This document shows, piece after piece, positions 1 to 8,002 of a stretch of DNA of 64,000 nucleotides. The stretch is taken from assembly GCF_000620305.1 (NCBI RefSeq), contig NZ_KK211100.1:556735-620734 (forward strand), read 5' to 3'. Position numbers and translations under genes: made by a program. Source of the stretch: Desulfitibacter alkalitolerans DSM 16504 (GTDB lineage: Bacteria > Bacillota > DSM-16504 > Desulfitibacterales > Desulfitibacteraceae). Within the stretch, counting starts at the first letter, position 1; every line of letters begins with the position of its first letter. Below the pieces are notes generated by a model. The model saw only the letters and a list, made by a program, of their open reading frames with translations. It did not search any database and was not told the origin of the DNA.

Positions 1-902
1 TAAGGCACTTTGATGTAAATGTCGGGAATACTAAGAACTGAGTTTTTGCCAATAACCCTAATTTTAGGATAAATCTCTTGCAGTAATTGTTTAGCATTAA
101 GTTTGACAAAGCGCTCCTTACCTAGAACAGGGTCATAGATTTTCCTAAATAATACTGTGTTGCGTTTAGCCTTGGTAACCCAATCAAAATTGTTATCCAT
201 AAGCCAAGTTAAAAACTTCTTGCATAAAAACCAGCGGTCCATGGCAACCCATAGTCTAGCGTTGTTAAATTGACGTAGCTCTTTTAACATCTCTATAGCA
301 AGATTGAGTTTGGTTTGTTTTTCATTATCCTGGTCTTTTTTAACCCAGAAACGCCACAACATAGGATATTCAAGGCCGTTTTTTAAGACAGCTAGAGTCG
401 ATACAAGATTAATGCACCATACATGTCGCTTATCTGAACTATCAAAAAGCCAACAGAGAAAGGGGATTTTTTTACCATAAGGATGTTCAATTTTAGTATC
501 GTCTAAGGCAATTATATCACCGTCGGTCAACCGGGTCTCTGTACGTTCCTGCAGTCTAGAAATTCTACCAATAGAGAACTGAAGCCACTGAAAAGGCTTA
601 GACAGGAACCGGCTGAAGGCACTCTGCGAGATTAATTGCCCGGAAAGAAGCTGTTTTAAGAAAGGGGCATCCGCTGAAAACTTAGCATTTTGGTTTGCAG
701 AGCTCGCATTACTTACCAGACCACAGATGTAGGCAAAAGCCAAAAGCCATGTTGGAACCCCGGAGTGCTTACGGATTCCTGTTTGAGAAAAGAGCAAAGA
801 AAGATCAAACAAATCCCAGATGGTCTTAAGTACTGGAATCCCGGCACCTTGACCGTGATCCTTCTCTTTGAAAGTTGGTTTACACAATTTTTTCATTTGC
901 AT
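1..902 (-). CDS. DDE transposase, IS4-like, 3' end beyond the window
   Basis: An uninterrupted leftward frame of 300 codons runs off the left edge. Two likely catalytic aspartates are visible: LDDTKIEHP about 150 residues in, and VAMDRWF about 65 residues further. This is the order expected of an IS4-superfamily DDE enzyme; the glutamate would lie outside the window. The start is an ATG at 902, 4-5 bases after GGGTG; a second in-frame ATG follows at 896. No frameshift or internal stop is seen in the visible part, so the element could be intact. The exact IS family (IS4, IS701 or a relative) cannot be told without the rest of the gene. Confidence 0.85.
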   Translation of the reverse strand, partial: MQMKKLCKPTFKEKDHGQGAGIPVLKTIWDLFDLSLLFSQTGIRKHSGVPTWLLAFAYICGLVSNASSANQNAKFSADAPFLKQLLSGQLISQSAFSRFLSKPFQWLQFSIGRISRLQERTETRLTDGDIIALDDTKIEHPYGKKIPFLCWLFDSSDKRHVWCINLVSTLAVLKNGLEYPMLWRFWVKKDQDNEKQTKLNLAIEMLKELRQFNNARLWVAMDRWFLCKKFLTWLMDNNFDWVTKAKRNTVLFRKIYDPVLGKERFVKLNAKQLLQEIYPKIRVIGKNSVLSIPDIYIKVP

Positions 903-1494
903 CACCCATATCGTTAGGGTATGGTAAATAATACCATCCATTTCGATTATGGGGACATTTTGCAATTGTCAAGTGTTTTTGGGATTATCTGGTTGCATTT
1001 TGAAAATATTTTTGGATTATGCTTTGGTGTTATTTTCCATCAACTGCATAAGTCCTGTATATTACAAACCCTTTTATATTGTTATGTATAAATAAATATA
1101 ACTTTGTAAAACTTATACTTATCTAGTAATGTAAAAAAATTGGACTTGTCATAATTAGACCAGTCCAATTTATGCTTAATTAAGCTTTATGGCTGGCAGC
1201 CTGGCAATCATGGTTGTTTATGGTATAGTTCCACTTAACAACTTTAGACCCATAGCTTTGCAGTCACTGTCTTTCGACAACTTTGCCTTTTTCAGATTTT
1301 TTTAGTTTTATAGTCCCACGGTTATTGGGATTATGGTACTACATGATTCTTCATTATTCGTCATTTAAATTATTTATTCCTTCTATAATTTTGTCTAATT
1401 TTGTCTAATTTTATCGAATTAGATATTAATTACATTGAATTTACATTTTTAACCTGGGTGCTAGAGTCTTTGTTTAGGTAATTGGTTATAAGAA
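903..1494. other. Non-coding stretch beside the insertion sequence
   Basis: No credible gene on either strand. TGGGGACATT at 950-959 recurs at 3031 and 3093 and may belong to the end of the insertion sequence. A 10-base unit like TTTTGTCTAA is repeated in tandem about three times near 1387-1420, the last copy degenerate. A hairpin near 1138 is listed separately. The IS boundary itself could not be fixed. Confidence 0.5.
1138..1170 (-). terminator. Hairpin with U-tract, leftward
   Basis: Nine-base arms (AATTGGACT / AGTCCAATT) with a 15-base loop; on the minus strand the stem is followed by a run of T. It lies about 325 bases past the hydrolase stop codon, so it may end that transcript or one from the transposase side. 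Confidence 0.4.
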
Positions 1495-2256
1495 TTAAAG
1501 ATGACATTGGAGCCAATCTACAACTTCTTCCAACATGCCTATGGTTTTATGGTGGTTCAGATTTTTTATAACTGTCAATCTTAGATTATCTGGTCTGTTT
1601 TTATACATCCTAGCTGCTTCATTATAGAAGTGCCACTGGGTTTCAACAGGTATTGAAGTATCACAGTCACCATGCTGTATTAGGATAGGTCTTGGATAAA
1701 GAGCTTCTAAGTGACTCATAGGGTCATACTGACGCAGCTCTTCTATACCAATACTGACTGCTCTATCCACACACCTTAAAATTCTTACTCTCTTTTCAGC
1801 GTCCTCCCATGCACAAGCTCCATTCATGTTAATTAAGGTTTTAATTCTTGTATCCTTGGCAAAGATGCCGCTGGCAATTATACCGCCCATTGAACTTCCC
1901 ATAACTGCTACTTTCTGAGAATTGATACCTAGCTTTTCATGAGCTTCCTCCAGAAGCAACTTAAATTCATCTACTGCTCTTATTACTATCCTCCAGAATT
2001 TCTGCTCCATAACGTGTACATTTTCATATTCTAAAATACCCCTTTCCCCGTGGTATGGAGCATCTGGAACCATAACCCCATAACCATGAAAGGCCAGGAT
2101 TCTTGCCATGAATTGGTAGTTTTCTTTTTGAGAAGACCACCCATGATAAACGAATATGGTAGGGCGTTCTTTTTCTTGATCAGCCGGTCTTATATATATG
2201 CACGGAATACTGGCTAGTTGAAATTTAGTTTCTTCTATAATTTTTGTTGCATGCAA
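1495..2256 (-). CDS. Alpha/beta hydrolase (esterase or peptidase-like)
   Basis: Single-domain alpha/beta hydrolase of 253 residues. The oxyanion segment YHGWSS lies near residue 37. The nucleophile elbow GSSMG is near residue 122 and fits GxSxG. An acidic loop HGDCDTSIP and a C-terminal NHH complete a plausible Ser-Asp-His triad. There is no signal peptide, so it should be cytosolic. The chosen start is TTG at 2256 because AAGGAGG sits eight bases ahead; a longer frame from TTG at 2280 would place this ribosome site inside the gene. The closest broad group is the prolyl-oligopeptidase/dienelactone-hydrolase type; substrate unknown. It appears to be a single-gene unit. Confidence 0.8.
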   Translation of the reverse strand: MHATKIIEETKFQLASIPCIYIRPADQEKERPTIFVYHGWSSQKENYQFMARILAFHGYGVMVPDAPYHGERGILEYENVHVMEQKFWRIVIRAVDEFKLLLEEAHEKLGINSQKVAVMGSSMGGIIASGIFAKDTRIKTLINMNGACAWEDAEKRVRILRCVDRAVSIGIEELRQYDPMSHLEALYPRPILIQHGDCDTSIPVETQWHFYNEAARMYKNRPDNLRLTVIKNLNHHKTIGMLEEVVDWLQCHL

Positions 2257-2362
2257 AGCTGCTCCCTCCTTAAAACGCAAGTTACATATATTAGTGAACT
2301 ATTATCCAAAGTATTATAAAAATCCTCCTGCTATTTATAGATTTGAAAGTAGTATTATAAAA

Positions 2363-2396
2363 CCCTATTGGGGCTATTAAATAACCTCCAATAGGG
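2363..2396 (-). terminator. Rho-independent terminator after the OsmC gene
   Basis: CCCTATTGG and CCAATAGGG pair around a 16-base loop and are followed on the minus strand by TTTTATAA. It lies 38 bases past the stop of the OsmC-family gene. Confidence 0.75.
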
Positions 2397-2433
2397 CTTA
2401 TTTTATAATACCTGTTATGTTTTAGTTTGCCTC

Positions 2434-2871
2434 TTATTCTTCAACAACAAGCTTGATTGATGAGACATGTTCAATATTATCAGATATGGGACAACGGTTA
2501 TCAATTTCCTTAAGAAAAGCCTCCTTTTCTTCCCTGGTCATGGGAGCATCAATCTTAGTATAGACCCTAATATCTTGAAATCCTGGTCGTTGAGATTGAT
2601 CCTTGCCCAGTAAAACATCTGTATCTAAATCACCCTCTATTCTAACTTCCATTCCCCTCAACTCAAGTTTCTTTTGCATTGCCATAATTCTACCAATAGT
2701 ACATATACATCCTGCAAGGGAGAAAAAGAAGTATTCAAGGGGTGTTGGTCCCTCATTCTTGCCCTTCATAGCTTCTGGCTGGTCAATTGCCATTTTAAAA
2801 TTTCTTGCCTCGACATCAACAGTAAATCCATCTTTTAATGATGCTTTAACATCAACGGTTTTTTTTGGCAT
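2434..2871 (-). CDS. OsmC-family thiol peroxidase-like protein
   Basis: Protein of 145 residues matching the OsmC/YhfA fold in length and layout. The two conserved cysteines are visible, one in the helix segment LAGCICTIG (near residue 54) and one in NRCPISDN (near residue 127). In OsmC and Ohr these reduce hydroperoxides; YhfA-type members have unproven roles. The ATG at 2871 follows AGGGG by about seven bases. It stands alone, with its own terminator downstream and a hairpin-rich spacer upstream. A peroxide-detoxifying role is inferred from the family. Confidence 0.85.
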   Translation of the reverse strand: MPKKTVDVKASLKDGFTVDVEARNFKMAIDQPEAMKGKNEGPTPLEYFFFSLAGCICTIGRIMAMQKKLELRGMEVRIEGDLDTDVLLGKDQSQRPGFQDIRVYTKIDAPMTREEKEAFLKEIDNRCPISDNIEHVSSIKLVVEE

Positions 2872-2952
2872 ATATATCCCCTGCTTTCATTTATTTTTTA
2901 AAATTGCATATGATTAGTTTATCACAACATGTCCAGATTTTAAAAAAGACTT

Positions 2953-2984
2953 GGTTCAGGTGGGGTTAAAACCCCACCTGAACC
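2953..2984. repeat. Perfect 15-bp inverted repeat
   Basis: The arm GGTTCAGGTGGGGTT is followed by two bases and its exact complement. It lies between the divergent OsmC and DUF3231 genes, 80 bases upstream of the former. A run of A at 2942-2947 would give a T-run on the minus strand, so it could terminate leftward transcription, but no gene needing that lies to its right on that strand. Confidence 0.6.
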
Positions 2985-3020
2985 TTAGCCGCACTTATTT
3001 CGAGCTTATAGCCTGTTAAT

Positions 3021-3106
3021 CCCCACTAGTTGGGGACATTCCTGTCCCCAGGAATATCCCAGACTTCAGCAGGTGTGTCCCCTTTCCCTAGCTGGGGACA
3101 TTCCTG
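3021..3106. repeat. TGGGGACATTCCTG repeat cluster
   Basis: The 14-mer TGGGGACATTCCTG occurs at 3031-3044 and again at 3093-3106. Around them the DNA can fold repeatedly: CCCCA/TGGGG at 3021-3035, TGGGGAC/GTCCCCA at 3031-3050, and TGTCCCC/GGGGACA at 3076-3100. The ten-base core also occurs at 950 beside the transposase. It resembles a small non-coding repeat or remnants of insertion-sequence ends. Confidence 0.55.
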
Positions 3107-3251
3107 CCCTCATATATGATTTAATTGATTATTTAAATCATGGTTTACTGGCATATATGCCGATATTTACTTGTAAAAGTTTTAAGCAAACAGTACATAC
3201 TAATATTACCTAAAAAATTTGATTCTAACTTTTTTATGCAGGAGGATAAAA

Positions 3252-4232
3252 ATGGTTCTAAATATAGGTGCAAAAAAAGATGCAAGACAAGCACAGCTTA
3301 ATGTTGAGGAAGCTTATGTCCTATGGGATATGACCAATGTTACTTATGCTGGAATTGACATGGCGCAAATATGGGGTGTATATGTACACGACCCGGATTT
3401 AAATATAATCTTGCAAAGGGCCATAGATAAGTACAAAAAACGCTCCAAAGATCTAGAAAAAGAGTTAAGAAAGTATTCCATTGATGGTCCCACTCAGCCA
3501 AGAGCAGATAAGTTGGCCGTAGCCACTAATTCAGAGTTGCTGACTGATGAAAATATAGGTAAATATTTATTGCTCTTTCTGCAGGAGCAAGTAGAACTGC
3601 TGTTTAAATCCATTCGCAATTCAACTACCAATGATGCAATCAGAGCTATGTTCATCAAATTTCTTACAGATATTATAGGTGATCTGGATATCTTAATCAA
3701 GTATTTAAAACTAAAGGGTTGGATAGGCATACCTCCCATATACCCCAATATTCCTGTTTCACAAAGGGAAAAAGCTGACACTGGAGAAATCTTTCATCTG
3801 TGGGATCATCTCACTTTCAGATATGATAACATTTATCAAACACAGTACTGGGTTCAGCACACAAATGATTCTGACTTTAAAACCTTATTGAAAAAAGGTC
3901 TACAGGATACACTGAAGATTCAAGTAAAAAAACTAGAGCAAGAGCTTATCAAATTCGGTGTCCCACTACCACAAAGGCCTCCAGCTGTGATAGCTAGTAC
4001 TGGAACTACAAATATGGAGGATTCCTATATGTTTAGGATTCTCTTCACCGGAATGATAGGTGCCGCCTGGATGCATGCTTTAGCCCTTAAGCAATGTTTT
4101 ACAAATGACAGGCTACGGGATATATTTAAAGATTTACTGGTGCAGGAAATAAATATTATAGATAAGATGATTCTTTTCGGAAAAACAAAGGGTTGGCTGG
4201 GAATCGTTCCTCAATATAGTCCAAAGTTATAG
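3252..4232 (+). CDS. DUF3231 family protein, internally duplicated
   Basis: Protein of 326 residues built of two homologous halves of about 165 residues. Each half starts with a helical segment around 'LWD...Y.NI/GI...QYW' and ends in GWIGIPPIYP (first half) or GWLGIVPQYS (second half). This layout and length match DUF3231 proteins of Bacillus and Clostridia, predicted helical bundles sometimes linked to spores; function unknown. ATG at 3252 follows AGGAGG by about seven bases; an upstream in-frame TTG at 3219 would place that site inside the gene. The upstream region holds the perfect 12-mer palindrome GGCATATATGCC at 3150-3161, a possible operator. Single-gene unit. Confidence 0.8.
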   Translation: MVLNIGAKKDARQAQLNVEEAYVLWDMTNVTYAGIDMAQIWGVYVHDPDLNIILQRAIDKYKKRSKDLEKELRKYSIDGPTQPRADKLAVATNSELLTDENIGKYLLLFLQEQVELLFKSIRNSTTNDAIRAMFIKFLTDIIGDLDILIKYLKLKGWIGIPPIYPNIPVSQREKADTGEIFHLWDHLTFRYDNIYQTQYWVQHTNDSDFKTLLKKGLQDTLKIQVKKLEQELIKFGVPLPQRPPAVIASTGTTNMEDSYMFRILFTGMIGAAWMHALALKQCFTNDRLRDIFKDLLVQEINIIDKMILFGKTKGWLGIVPQYSPKL

Positions 4233-4244
4233 GTCATTAAAGTG

Positions 4245-4277
4245 CAATACTTCTTCATATCCAATGAAGAAGTATTG
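4245..4277 (+). terminator. Strong 14-bp hairpin after the DUF3231 gene
   Basis: CAATACTTCTTCAT pairs perfectly with ATGAAGAAGTATTG around a five-base loop, 12 bases past the stop codon. The following bases are not a clear T-run, so it may act as a weak terminator or as an mRNA-stabilising 3' hairpin. Confidence 0.5.
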
Positions 4278-4437
4278 ATTCCTCTGCAATGGCTACTAGT
4301 TCCTTTGATGCTGAAGAAAATCAGTTGCCAACCTGGAAGGCTTGCCGACAAAAATTTTGTAGGTTTTTTGCTAAACAAAAAAACACCCAATTTCCTGAGT
4401 GCCTTGATTTGTCTGTTTTGGTCAGACTCTCCGATTA

Positions 4438-4524
4438 TGGTGCGGCAGAAGGGATTTGAACCCCCATGAGCGTACACTCACTAGAACCTGAATCTAGCGC
4501 GTCTGCCAATTCCGCCACTGCCGC
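4438..4524 (-). tRNA. tRNA-Leu(CAG)
   Basis: An 87-base tRNA with CCA encoded. The acceptor GCGGCAG pairs with CTGCCGC. The anticodon arm CTAGA-TTCAGGT-TCTAG gives anticodon CAG. The long variable arm is typical of class II tRNA-Leu, and the T-loop GTTCAAATC is standard. Confidence 0.95.
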
Positions 4525-4676
4525 ATATTCACGTTAATATTTTAACATTACTATATATAAATAGCAATTAAAATTAAATTTAATACTGCCTTGCGGCACA
4601 AAAGCTTCCAGGCATTCAGTTGATGGTTTGAAATGCAACTATCGCCATGTCTGGAGCAAAGAGCAAAGTTAATAAT

Positions 4677-5756
4677 CTATTTGGAAATATCAATGGGAGT
4701 CTCTAAATACAAACTCCTACTTGGAAATGCAACAGATACTCCTTCTTCCTCTAAAATTTCCATTATTTTGTAATTAACATCTTCTTTTACTTTAAGAAAT
4801 TCTCCCCAGTTTGTTGTTTTAGTAAAAAAGTATAAAAATATATCGAGGCTGCTGTCATTGAAGCTATCAAATCTTACAAAGATTGTCTGTTGATGAATAT
4901 CTTTATGATTCTCTAACATATATTTGATTTTATAAACACAGGCTTGTATCTTTTTCCTGGGAGTAGTATAAGTTACTCCTAAATTAAATGTAATTCTTCT
5001 TCTACCCATTCTTGTCCAATTCGTTACTGGTTGATTTGCTAGAGTAGCATTTGGTACAGTGACCACTGCATCAGCAAAGGTTCTAACCCTAGTACTCCTA
5101 AAGTTTATATCCTCTACTGTACCTTCAACACTAGGAGACTCAATCCAATCTCCAATGGAAAAAGGCTTATCAGTAATAATCACAATCCCACCAAAAATGT
5201 TAGATGCTGTGTTTTGTGCGGCTAAAGCAATAGCAAGACCGCCCAACCCCAGACCGGCTATAAATCCATTAATATCATAACCTAATTCACTTATAATCAA
5301 CACAAAGGTAAGAATAACAATAACAACTTTTATAACTTTGGAAAAGAAAGGCACTAATATCTTATCAACACTTATATCAAGTTTGTTTTCCACTTCAGCA
5401 AAAATATTTGAGAAATTTCCAACAAAATTATATAAACCCCATGCAATTAGAATAATTATGGAAATACGCCAGATTCCTAAAAACATTAAATCATGTTTTT
5501 CCTGCAGGGGAAGATATAAAGACGATAGATATATACCTAATATGATAAAAAATACTCTTAAAGACTTTTCAAAAGATCTGATGATAGCCGTATCCAAACA
5601 TGTATTAGTTTTATCAGTGAATCGTATAACTAATTTTAAGATATAGTTGACAAAGATTCTTCTTAATATGAGGAAAAGCATAAAGATAGCTACAGCTATA
5701 GCTACATTAATTAAAAAAGTTTCATGCAAAGAGTAAAAATCAACAACAAAATCCAT
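4677..5756 (-). CDS. Small-conductance mechanosensitive channel, MscS family
   Basis: Protein of 359 residues with several N-terminal hydrophobic segments. A glycine/alanine-rich pore helix (GLGLGGLAIALAAQN) follows, then the MscS beta domain (FSIGDWIESPSVEGTVEDIN) and the conserved RTFADAVVTVPN. MscS channels open under membrane tension and release solutes during osmotic downshock. ATG at 5756 follows GGAGG by six bases; the longer frame to 5846 has no good site. At about 360 residues it is longer than E. coli MscS (286), the extra length being N-terminal membrane helices. It lies just outside the distal repeat of the defence island. Confidence 0.9.
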   Translation of the reverse strand: MDFVVDFYSLHETFLINVAIAVAIFMLFLILRRIFVNYILKLVIRFTDKTNTCLDTAIIRSFEKSLRVFFIILGIYLSSLYLPLQEKHDLMFLGIWRISIIILIAWGLYNFVGNFSNIFAEVENKLDISVDKILVPFFSKVIKVVIVILTFVLIISELGYDINGFIAGLGLGGLAIALAAQNTASNIFGGIVIITDKPFSIGDWIESPSVEGTVEDINFRSTRVRTFADAVVTVPNATLANQPVTNWTRMGRRRITFNLGVTYTTPRKKIQACVYKIKYMLENHKDIHQQTIFVRFDSFNDSSLDIFLYFFTKTTNWGEFLKVKEDVNYKIMEILEEEGVSVAFPSRSLYLETPIDISK

Positions 5757-5865
5757 GATTAACCTCCAATGCTTTATTTGTGCTACATAAACACTTTCTA
5801 CATAGCAGGCTAAATTCCTCCATATTTTTGGGCTAGTAAGCACCATGCTGAGCGCACATCAAAAA

Positions 5866-5887
5866 GGCACTCAATTCATTGAGTGCC
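5866..5887 (-). terminator. Ancestral tRNA-Leu terminator hairpin
   Basis: GGCACTCA and TGAGTGCC pair perfectly around six bases, followed on the minus strand by TTTTT. It is now separated from an intact tRNA and sits downstream of a tRNA fragment. Confidence 0.75.
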
Positions 5888-5902
5888 AAGTGCTTTTGGG
5901 TT

Positions 5903-5959
5903 TGGTGCGGGAGAAGGGACTTGAACCCCCACATCGGTAGATACTAGATCCTAAGTCTA
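5903..5959 (-). pseudogene. tRNA-Leu(TAG) 3' fragment
   Basis: The 3' 57 bases of a tRNA-Leu including CCA, T-arm, variable arm and anticodon loop, identical over this span to 15242-15298. The acceptor 5' strand and D-arm are absent, so it cannot make a functional tRNA. Confidence 0.9.
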
Positions 5960-6195
5960 AATAAGGCTAATTTTGCAACTATTGGTGCAGTGGGGAATAC
6001 GCTTAATATACTGCAGTACAATGACTTCCAGGTCGTCTGTCCAGACGCTCTGGAAGTTTATTTTTTCTTCATTCTGGGCATTTGGGCACAAAATGGCACA
6101 ACTTGTGCCTGCCTATTATAGCAAAAAATCGAGAAGGCGCAGGCACCTTCTCGATAAAAACTCGAAAGAGTTTTTGTTCGTCAATAATATTATAT
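5960..6195. other. Island end: recombination-site-like repeats, no gene
   Basis: No supported gene. GGCACAA is repeated directly at 6085-6091 and 6095-6101 and inverted (TTGTGCC) at 6103-6109. Closely spaced short repeats near an att site could be integrase arm-type sites or a remnant of a deleted integrase region. A 42-codon leftward frame ends near the att repeat and has no recognisable homology. A small perfect hairpin (AAAAACTC-GAAA-GAGTTTTT) spans 6155-6174. Confidence 0.4.
6128..6155 (-). terminator. Terminator of the Abi gene
   Basis: ATCGAGAAGG pairs with CCTTCTCGAT around eight bases, followed on the minus strand by a run of six T. It lies about 40 bases past the Abi stop codon. Confidence 0.8.
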
Positions 6196-7122
6196 TCATA
6201 ATTTGTAAAAATAGTCAACGATTTTTTTCATAAAGTGGTAATAAGACTCAATAACTTGGTTGCATTTAAAATACTCTTTATTAGCTGTAAATCTATTATC
6301 AATTAAATCTTTCAACTCATTCATAGTATGCTTTTTAATATTATCGCTGGTTACAACCCTGTTAAACACATACAGAGTCACAACGAAGTCATGAATAATT
6401 GGATTTTTCATTTTCTTTTTTCTGCTATCGCTGCCTATACCTGGTATCTTTGAAATAAATGTATTCACATTTTTGTTAATATTAATGCTAATAGTGTATG
6501 GAGTTCTCAGGCTATTAAGCAAGCAATTATTATGTGCAGCTGCATTGCGTAGGAATTTAACAGACCACAGATGGTTATTCATGGAGTCCCTATTCCGGTA
6601 TTTATTATAATACATCTCATAGAGCTTAATAAAATCTCCAAAGGACAAGATTTCAATAATATTCCATATTGCAAAGTTATTCTCATATTTCAATATTAAG
6701 TCTCTACATGCAGAGTGTTGAATTTTATCCACAATATTGTTCTTAACATATGGATACATTGATAAAAACTCATGTATTATTGAATACCCATCTTCTAGAT
6801 CATTATCCATTACATCTCTAAGCAGTTGTGTCTTCAAAAAATGTTCTATATCAAGTGCCATCTTGATAATTAATCTTCTAAAATACATATCAATTTTCGA
6901 AAGCTCTAGAAGATATGCAAACTCTAAATTAATATATTTACCTGCCATATCACCTTTCAAATACTTTTCATAGTTTTTAGCATAGGCTTTAACTTTGAAA
7001 TAATAGTTATTATGCATCAGAAAATCCTTGGCTGCTATTTCATCAACTATTGTAAAAGCAATCCCTTTTTTGTCTTTCATATGAGCTATTATCTGGTCTA
7101 TTGTCAGTTTTTCTTTATTCAT
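6196..7122 (-). CDS. Abi_2 family abortive-infection protein (HEPN-like)
   Basis: Protein of 308 residues. The N-terminal half fits the Abi_2 (AbiD/AbiF-like) pattern: a helical N-terminus, the NNYYFKVKAY region near residue 38, then the 'LLELSKIDMYFRRLI...DIEHFLKTQL' block near 70-100. Near residue 192 is RNAAAHN, an Rx4H motif of the kind used by HEPN ribonucleases, which Abi_2 proteins are thought to resemble. The family blocks phage growth, probably by RNA cleavage; here this is inference. It is a separate unit from the restriction operon, with its own extended -10 element and terminator. GGAG sits about eight bases before the ATG at 7122. Confidence 0.8.
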   Translation of the reverse strand: MNKEKLTIDQIIAHMKDKKGIAFTIVDEIAAKDFLMHNNYYFKVKAYAKNYEKYLKGDMAGKYINLEFAYLLELSKIDMYFRRLIIKMALDIEHFLKTQLLRDVMDNDLEDGYSIIHEFLSMYPYVKNNIVDKIQHSACRDLILKYENNFAIWNIIEILSFGDFIKLYEMYYNKYRNRDSMNNHLWSVKFLRNAAAHNNCLLNSLRTPYTISININKNVNTFISKIPGIGSDSRKKKMKNPIIHDFVVTLYVFNRVVTSDNIKKHTMNELKDLIDNRFTANKEYFKCNQVIESYYHFMKKIVDYFYKL

Positions 7123-7159
7123 GACGCAACTCCACGAGTGTTATAAAAGAATTTACTAC

Positions 7160-7168
7160 ATTATACCA
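7160..7168 (-). promoter_or_regulatory. Extended -10 promoter for the Abi gene
   Basis: TGGTATAAT on the minus strand, 38 bases upstream of the start codon, matches an extended -10 element. No good -35 hexamer is present, which is normal for this promoter class. Confidence 0.5.
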
Positions 7169-7276
7169 CTTTTTACTTAAAGCTACATTATATATAACTT
7201 AGCCTCGGTCTTACCTAATAAACAATCCTTCAAAGAAAAACTCTACCTGTGTTACATTACAATGATATCTTTCATA

Positions 7277-7999
7277 TTACAGCCCTCGCACAACTTCTTC
7301 ATCTAAAATCTCTTTTCTTTGTTTCCAGTCAGGCATCAACGAAGTAAGAAAGTTATAGAAATTATTGTCATGATTACGGTATTTAAAGTGGACCAGCTCA
7401 TGAAGAATTACATAATCAATACAATACTTCGGGGCATTGACTAGTTTAAGGTTAAGGGTGATTATTCCTTTGGCCCTATTACAAGAGCCCCACCTGCTCT
7501 TCATATCCCTGATCTTAATCTCCGGTTTTTTTACACCATATTTTTCTAGCAGTGGGTAAACTCTATCCAAAGACTCATGAAAGTTTACAACGGCCTTTTC
7601 TCTAAACCACTTTTGAACCAGTATTCTCTTTATCTTAAAGTCTGTTTTATCCTGTACCTGAAGTAAGATAAAGCCTCTTTGATATTTAATACTTTCCTGC
7701 TCAGCCTCTTCTACCTTTAACCTGTATTGTCTTCCTAGGTATTTAAAAGTCTCTCCGCTGACGTACTCTTTGCCATTGTATTGTTCAGGCTGAACCTCTT
7801 TAAAGTACTTAATACTTTTTAAAATCCATGGGGATTTTTGTTTCACAAAATCCTTGATAAATTCCAAGGGGACCTTGGGATTAGCCGAAACCACAATGGA
7901 CATGTCTGGCCGAATGTTTAGGTTCACATTCTTTACATTCTTTCTAAGAACTTCAAACTCTATGTCTTTTCCTTGATAAGCTATTGTATGCTTTTCCAT
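7277..7999 (-). CDS. YgjP-type M48-like metallopeptidase
   Basis: Protein of 240 residues of the DUF45/YgjP family. The segment SRWGSCNRAKG near residue 168 is a family hallmark. The zinc site HELVH is at about residues 200-204 with a further histidine at 210 and a conserved downstream MPDWKQRK. It is the last gene of the type I restriction operon, starting three bases after the hsdR stop, with AAGGT in the end of hsdR as ribosome site. YgjP-type genes are often neighbours of hsdR; a role in turnover of restriction subunits is an attractive but unproven inference. Substrate unknown. Confidence 0.85.
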   Translation of the reverse strand: MEKHTIAYQGKDIEFEVLRKNVKNVNLNIRPDMSIVVSANPKVPLEFIKDFVKQKSPWILKSIKYFKEVQPEQYNGKEYVSGETFKYLGRQYRLKVEEAEQESIKYQRGFILLQVQDKTDFKIKRILVQKWFREKAVVNFHESLDRVYPLLEKYGVKKPEIKIRDMKSRWGSCNRAKGIITLNLKLVNAPKYCIDYVILHELVHFKYRNHDNNFYNFLTSLMPDWKQRKEILDEEVVRGL

Positions 8000-8002
8000 G
8001 TG

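Larger units (their letters stand above)
5858..5959. repeat. Distal att-like direct repeat of tRNA-Leu(TAG) 3' end
   Basis: 102 bases that match 15197-15298 with two mismatches, at 5867 and 5875. The match starts in the anticodon stem of the tRNA, covers the rest of its 3' part with CCA, and ends just past the terminator hairpin. Sequence identity stops abruptly at 5960. Such repeats are the usual scar of site-specific integration by a tyrosine recombinase. The hairpin is perfect in this copy, which suggests it is the original chromosomal end displaced by the insertion. Confidence 0.85.

Noticed and set aside
1380-1425. CRISPR-like tandem repeats
   Set aside because: The units are 10 bases long with no spacers, and no cas genes are in the window. 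No CRISPR array was seen anywhere.
5903-5959. A second functional tRNA-Leu(TAG)
   Set aside because: The 5' acceptor strand and D-arm are missing; it is only the 3' fragment of the gene.
5973-6233. 86-codon rightward frame at the island end
   Set aside because: It overlaps the Abi terminator and the end of the Abi gene on the other strand, has no ribosome site, and its product is low complexity.
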